NCBI GenBank assembly: GCA_034406715.1 | Contig: CP137870.1 | Coordinates: forward strand, 62,001-126,000 | DNA: 64,000 nucleotides | DNA from: Rhodotorula mucilaginosa | Taxonomy: Eukaryota > Basidiomycota > Microbotryomycetes > Sporidiobolales > Sporidiobolaceae | Reading direction: 5' to 3' | Position numbers and translations under genes: made by a program | Notes under the pieces: model-generated | Databases searched by the model: none | The model's input: only the letters and a program-made list of their open reading frames with translations | Told to the model about the DNA's origin: nothing | Shown: positions 61,223 through 64,000 of the stretch, in pieces | Layout: each line of letters begins with the position of its first letter | Position numbering within the stretch: position 1 is the first letter of the stretch

Positions 61223-62441
61223 ATGTCTCATCACAATAATAACGGTGCTCAAGAGCCTGGAATGCCGCATGAGCAACAAGGGTGTCCTCTCCCGTTGCCC
61301 CCAATCTTGCCGCTTCCCGACCATTCGCCTCACTCTTCAAGGCCGGCAATGTCTCACAGTATGTCAAGGGATCAGACAAAGACAGAGATCCTGCTTTGCT
61401 GATAGAGCAGATGTGCTTGCGCAGACTCGCCTTTGTCCGAGCTCTACCAGAGGGAGGTTGATAATTTGCGATTGCCTGACCAAGTTAGGTGGTCGGAAGC
61501 TCAGCAGGTGCGGACCTCCCATGAGCTCAGCTCAAGCAGAAGTTTGTTTAGTCCCTGGTGTGCTGACAACCTGCACAACCTGATCTAGCAATTTGGTGCT
61601 GCCTGCCAGGAAGGTCTCGGCATAGCAATTGAACAATTCATGCACTGGTTCTTTGTTGATCTACAAGGTCACACCCATGGTCCACAGATGCAAGATGTTC
61701 TTGCTGTGCCAGTGCGGCGTGCAAATTTGCCAGCTCAGCAGGTGCAATGTGCGTTTCTATATAATGACAAATTTCCCTTCCATTGGTGAGGACACCACAA
61801 CTCACATTGCTTTTTGGAATGCCTGACAGTTGGTATCAGCTTTCGATGGGAATTTCCCGCTCTGGCGCAGCCGGTCTGGTTGGTGAACGGGTGTTGGCGC
61901 GCAATCTGCGAGGTCCCCAATGGTCATCCACCTCTGGCAGTGGCTGGCCCAGGACCCATGGCTGCCGTCCACCCGTCAGTTTATTATGATGGATTCCATG
62001 ATGCTTATCCCAAGTGGCAGAATGGAGGCTATAGCTCCGATAGACAAGCTTTTGTTTGGGATTCACGCAAAGGTACGCAAAAATCAACCCTCATCTTCCA
62101 AGCCGAAAGTAGCCTTGCCTGGTTAACATTAACGGCACTTGTTTGCAGTATCTCCATACGAGCAGAATACTTGGTCTGTGTGGACGCCTGTCCGCTTGGA
62201 AACCTGGACAGACAGTCAACGATCCGGTTGGCAGCTCAATCCCGACCCTCATGCAATCCCGCAAGAGATTGCATATCACGTCCGCCTGCACACGCCACAG
62301 GCAGAGTCGCATCACACTGTGGTATTCAGTCTCCCACTTTACAATGCCCTCGTACAAGCGCAAGATGCCCTAAGGCAAGCGCAACACACCCCACACGCGC
62401 GCACTGGACATGCACCCCAAGTACTTGAAACGCACCAGTGA
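61223..62441 (+). CDS. Unknown tandem family, copy 3
   Basis: Exons 61223-61358, 61425-61507, 61589-61748, 61830-62072 and 62149-62441 keep frame and give 304 aa. The second exon is again 83 nt and the third 160 nt as in copy 2. The optional small exon of copies 1 and 2 is absent and the N-terminal exon joins the block-B exon directly in phase 1. Blocks: LSELYQREVDNLRLPDQV; FGAACQEGLGIAIEQFMHWF, VLAVPVRRANLPAQQ; FRWEFPALAQPVWLVNGCW, AVAGPGPMAAV, QAFVWDSRKG; WQLNPDPHAIPQEIAYHVRL, HHTVVFSLPLYNAL. The N-terminus is Asn/His/Pro-rich (MSHHNNNGAQEPGMPHEQQG). The last exon replaces the W-C-R-W-x-L-L-D part with a different leader. The frame is intact. Confidence 0.75.
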
Positions 62442-62848
62442 TCTTCTGCTCAACAACTGAGCCTGTACATTTTGCTTTGGGTACCCTCTGGATGCAACTC
62501 TCAAACTTTCACTCTGTACTCTGTTCTGAGCACAGCCAGGAAGAGAGCGGGAAAGGGAAGCTGTAACGATCCCGACCGAGTTGTCAATTTGGACCGAGAA
62601 ACTCCCTCAACCTTTTTGACCGCCACGCCACGCCCCAGACAGTGCGTGTGCCAGGATGGCAAGTGACGCTGATCTTCAAGCATCAAAGCCTGTCTCTACC
62701 TCAGATATTGGGTTGCAGGTTCAGACGAACGCGTGTGATTCGTCGGTTCGGGTTGTCCGCGGAGGTGCCGCGAGGAGGGCCGAGCGGTGCAAGTCCGAAC
62801 AACAGCTGAGCGCGCTAAGCGCCCCCCTCTTTCTCTCTCCTTCACCTC
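62442..62848. other. Intergenic region between array genes 3 and 4
   Basis: 407 bp without a supported gene. It carries the TGTCCGCGGA motif at 62754-62763 and a GAGCGCGCTAAGCGC stretch just after it. Confidence 0.5.
62754..62763 (+). promoter_or_regulatory. TGTCCGCGGA motif upstream of array gene 4
   Basis: Exact copy in the context GGGTTGTCCGCGGAGGTG, about 86 bp before the ATG at 62849. Confidence 0.6.
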
Positions 62849-64000
62849 ATGTCTAGCCACAACCGCACACACAATCCTCTTGTAAGCTCAGCGGGACTTG
62901 ATGCGGGCAGGCAGAACCGTGTCTTGCCTTTGCCCACTCAGTCAATCCCGGATCAGCAGTCGCACAAGTCATGGGACATATTTAGCAAAGACCCCGTGTC
63001 CAAATCAAGGACCGTAGAACCTCGTGCGTGCTGAGAGAGCTTTTTGAGTGGCTGAAAATAACGTGAATTTGATGTTGACCCCTTACACCGACAGCTTACT
63101 CCGTTGCACCCCCGCGCCGCGCCCTCGATCCCTTGTCTTCAAAATACCGGGAGGAGATTGCAAGGTTGAACTTGCCCGGGAGGATGTCCGGGGCTCCTGC
63201 TGAACAGGTGTGCACACGAATGGCATTTGAGGATATGTAAGTAACAAGTCGCTAACCAGAGCACTCTGCTTGAGCTTTTCCCTAGGCCTTCCTCATCGCT
63301 CGCCAGCAGGGTCTGCACACAGCTATTGAAGACTTTCTGCGCTGGTTCGCTGTTAAGATGCAGGGTCTAGAACAAGCAGAGCTCCCCTTGCACGACATCT
63401 TTGCCGCGCCAGTCTTGCGCGTCAACACTCCAAAGGAAAAGGAGCGATGTGCGTGTCTGTATCGCAACCCTTTCCACCTTCTCTTGCAGCTCACAAATGT
63501 TGCTCATATTTGCAGATCAAACAGATTGCCGGTGGGAGTTCCCAGCCCCTTTGCAGCCTGTCTTCTTCGAAAACGGGCAATGGAGACCAGAGTGGTTTTC
63601 AGCGGAACAACGCCATAATCAGCCGCAAGCAGTGGTCGCTGGTCCGAGTCCCATGGCCGCAGTGCCCCTGTCGCTCAAGGACACAATATTCCCCAGGTTT
63701 CTTGCCTGGAAAGAAGGGGACTATGCCTTTGATGGCCAAGGCTACGTCTGGGATTCGCAAAAAGGTGAGCAGCTCACCCGCTCCCCGCACTGGATCATCT
63801 GGAAACTGAGCGCAGATTTGCCCTAAAGTGGTCCGGAACCCGCGAATACCCTCTACTTGGTCACTCCTAGACGTGGACTTCGAGTGGGTGCACAACCCCG
63901 ACCGACGTGCGCCACCGCAGGAGATGGCTTATAATGTCACACTGCGGAGACGGAGCGAGGCTCCGGGTTGCTTTGCCGTACTCGGTGTCTACACTGTGGT
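62849..64000 (+). CDS. Unknown tandem family, copy 4 (partial, runs off right edge)
   Basis: Exons 62849-63023, 63095-63207, 63286-63448, 63516-63764 and 63871 to beyond 64000 keep frame. The second exon (113 nt) equals the 83-nt exon of the other copies plus 30 nt of the small exon, so here those two are one. Blocks: LSSKYREEIARLNLPGRM; FLIARQQGLHTAIEDFLRWF, IFAAPVLRVNTPKEKE; CRWEFPAPLQPVFFENGQW, VVAGPSPMAAV, QGYVWDSQKG; DFEWVHNPDRRAPPQEMAYN. The donor sequence AGAACCTC-GTGCGT of exon 1 is nearly identical to that of copy 2. More copies may lie beyond the window. Confidence 0.75.

Overview
The window is nuclear DNA of a basidiomycete fungus. Genes are dense, GC-rich and split by many short introns with GT(G/A)NG donors, a CTGAC or CTAAC branch site and an AG acceptor. 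Acidic and Ser/Thr-rich low-complexity coding stretches are common. The gene set (Sec8, trifunctional Fol1, Dbp7, Zn2Cys6 factor) and intron style fit a Pucciniomycotina red-yeast-like lineage (Microbotryomycetes). That placement is inference; no rRNA or marker gene is present. I saw no tRNA, rRNA, CRISPR, transposon, LTR or viral element.

Positions 1-27,000 carry housekeeping genes: an ER protein disulfide isomerase-like protein (minus, runs off the left edge), the DEAD-box helicase Dbp7 (minus), a Cdc25-type rhodanese phosphatase (plus), an MCH1-like MFS transporter (minus) divergent from FOL1 (plus), exocyst subunit Sec8 (minus), mitochondrial-type peptidyl-tRNA hydrolase (plus), a TMEM53/DUF829 protein (plus), a membrane-anchored CAP/PR-1 protein (minus) and a PPPDE-thioredoxin-PUL protein (minus). 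Positions 27,000-36,200 hold a large ABCC transporter and an unrecognised multi-exon gene, both minus.

Positions 36,500-46,400 hold four tandem minus-strand paralogues of a two-exon F-box-like family. The upstream DNA of at least two of them is duplicated too, and one copy has a 1-bp frameshift in exon 1. Positions 46,700-56,300 return to single genes: an R3HCC1-like RRM protein, a Ser/Thr-rich GPI-anchored surface protein, a Zn2Cys6 transcription factor and a type II membrane heparinase II/III-like enzyme.

Positions 57,000-64,000 are the most unusual part. Four tandem plus-strand genes of a family I do not recognise share exon order, intron phases (1, optional 1, 0, 1, 1) and near-identical exon lengths. 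All four carry the same palindrome-containing 10-mer TGTCCGCGGA 70-180 bp upstream of the start. The fourth copy runs off the right edge. The only other exact copy I found in the window lies about 100 bp upstream of the CAP-protein gene. The array looks like a young, locally expanding gene family with a shared regulator.
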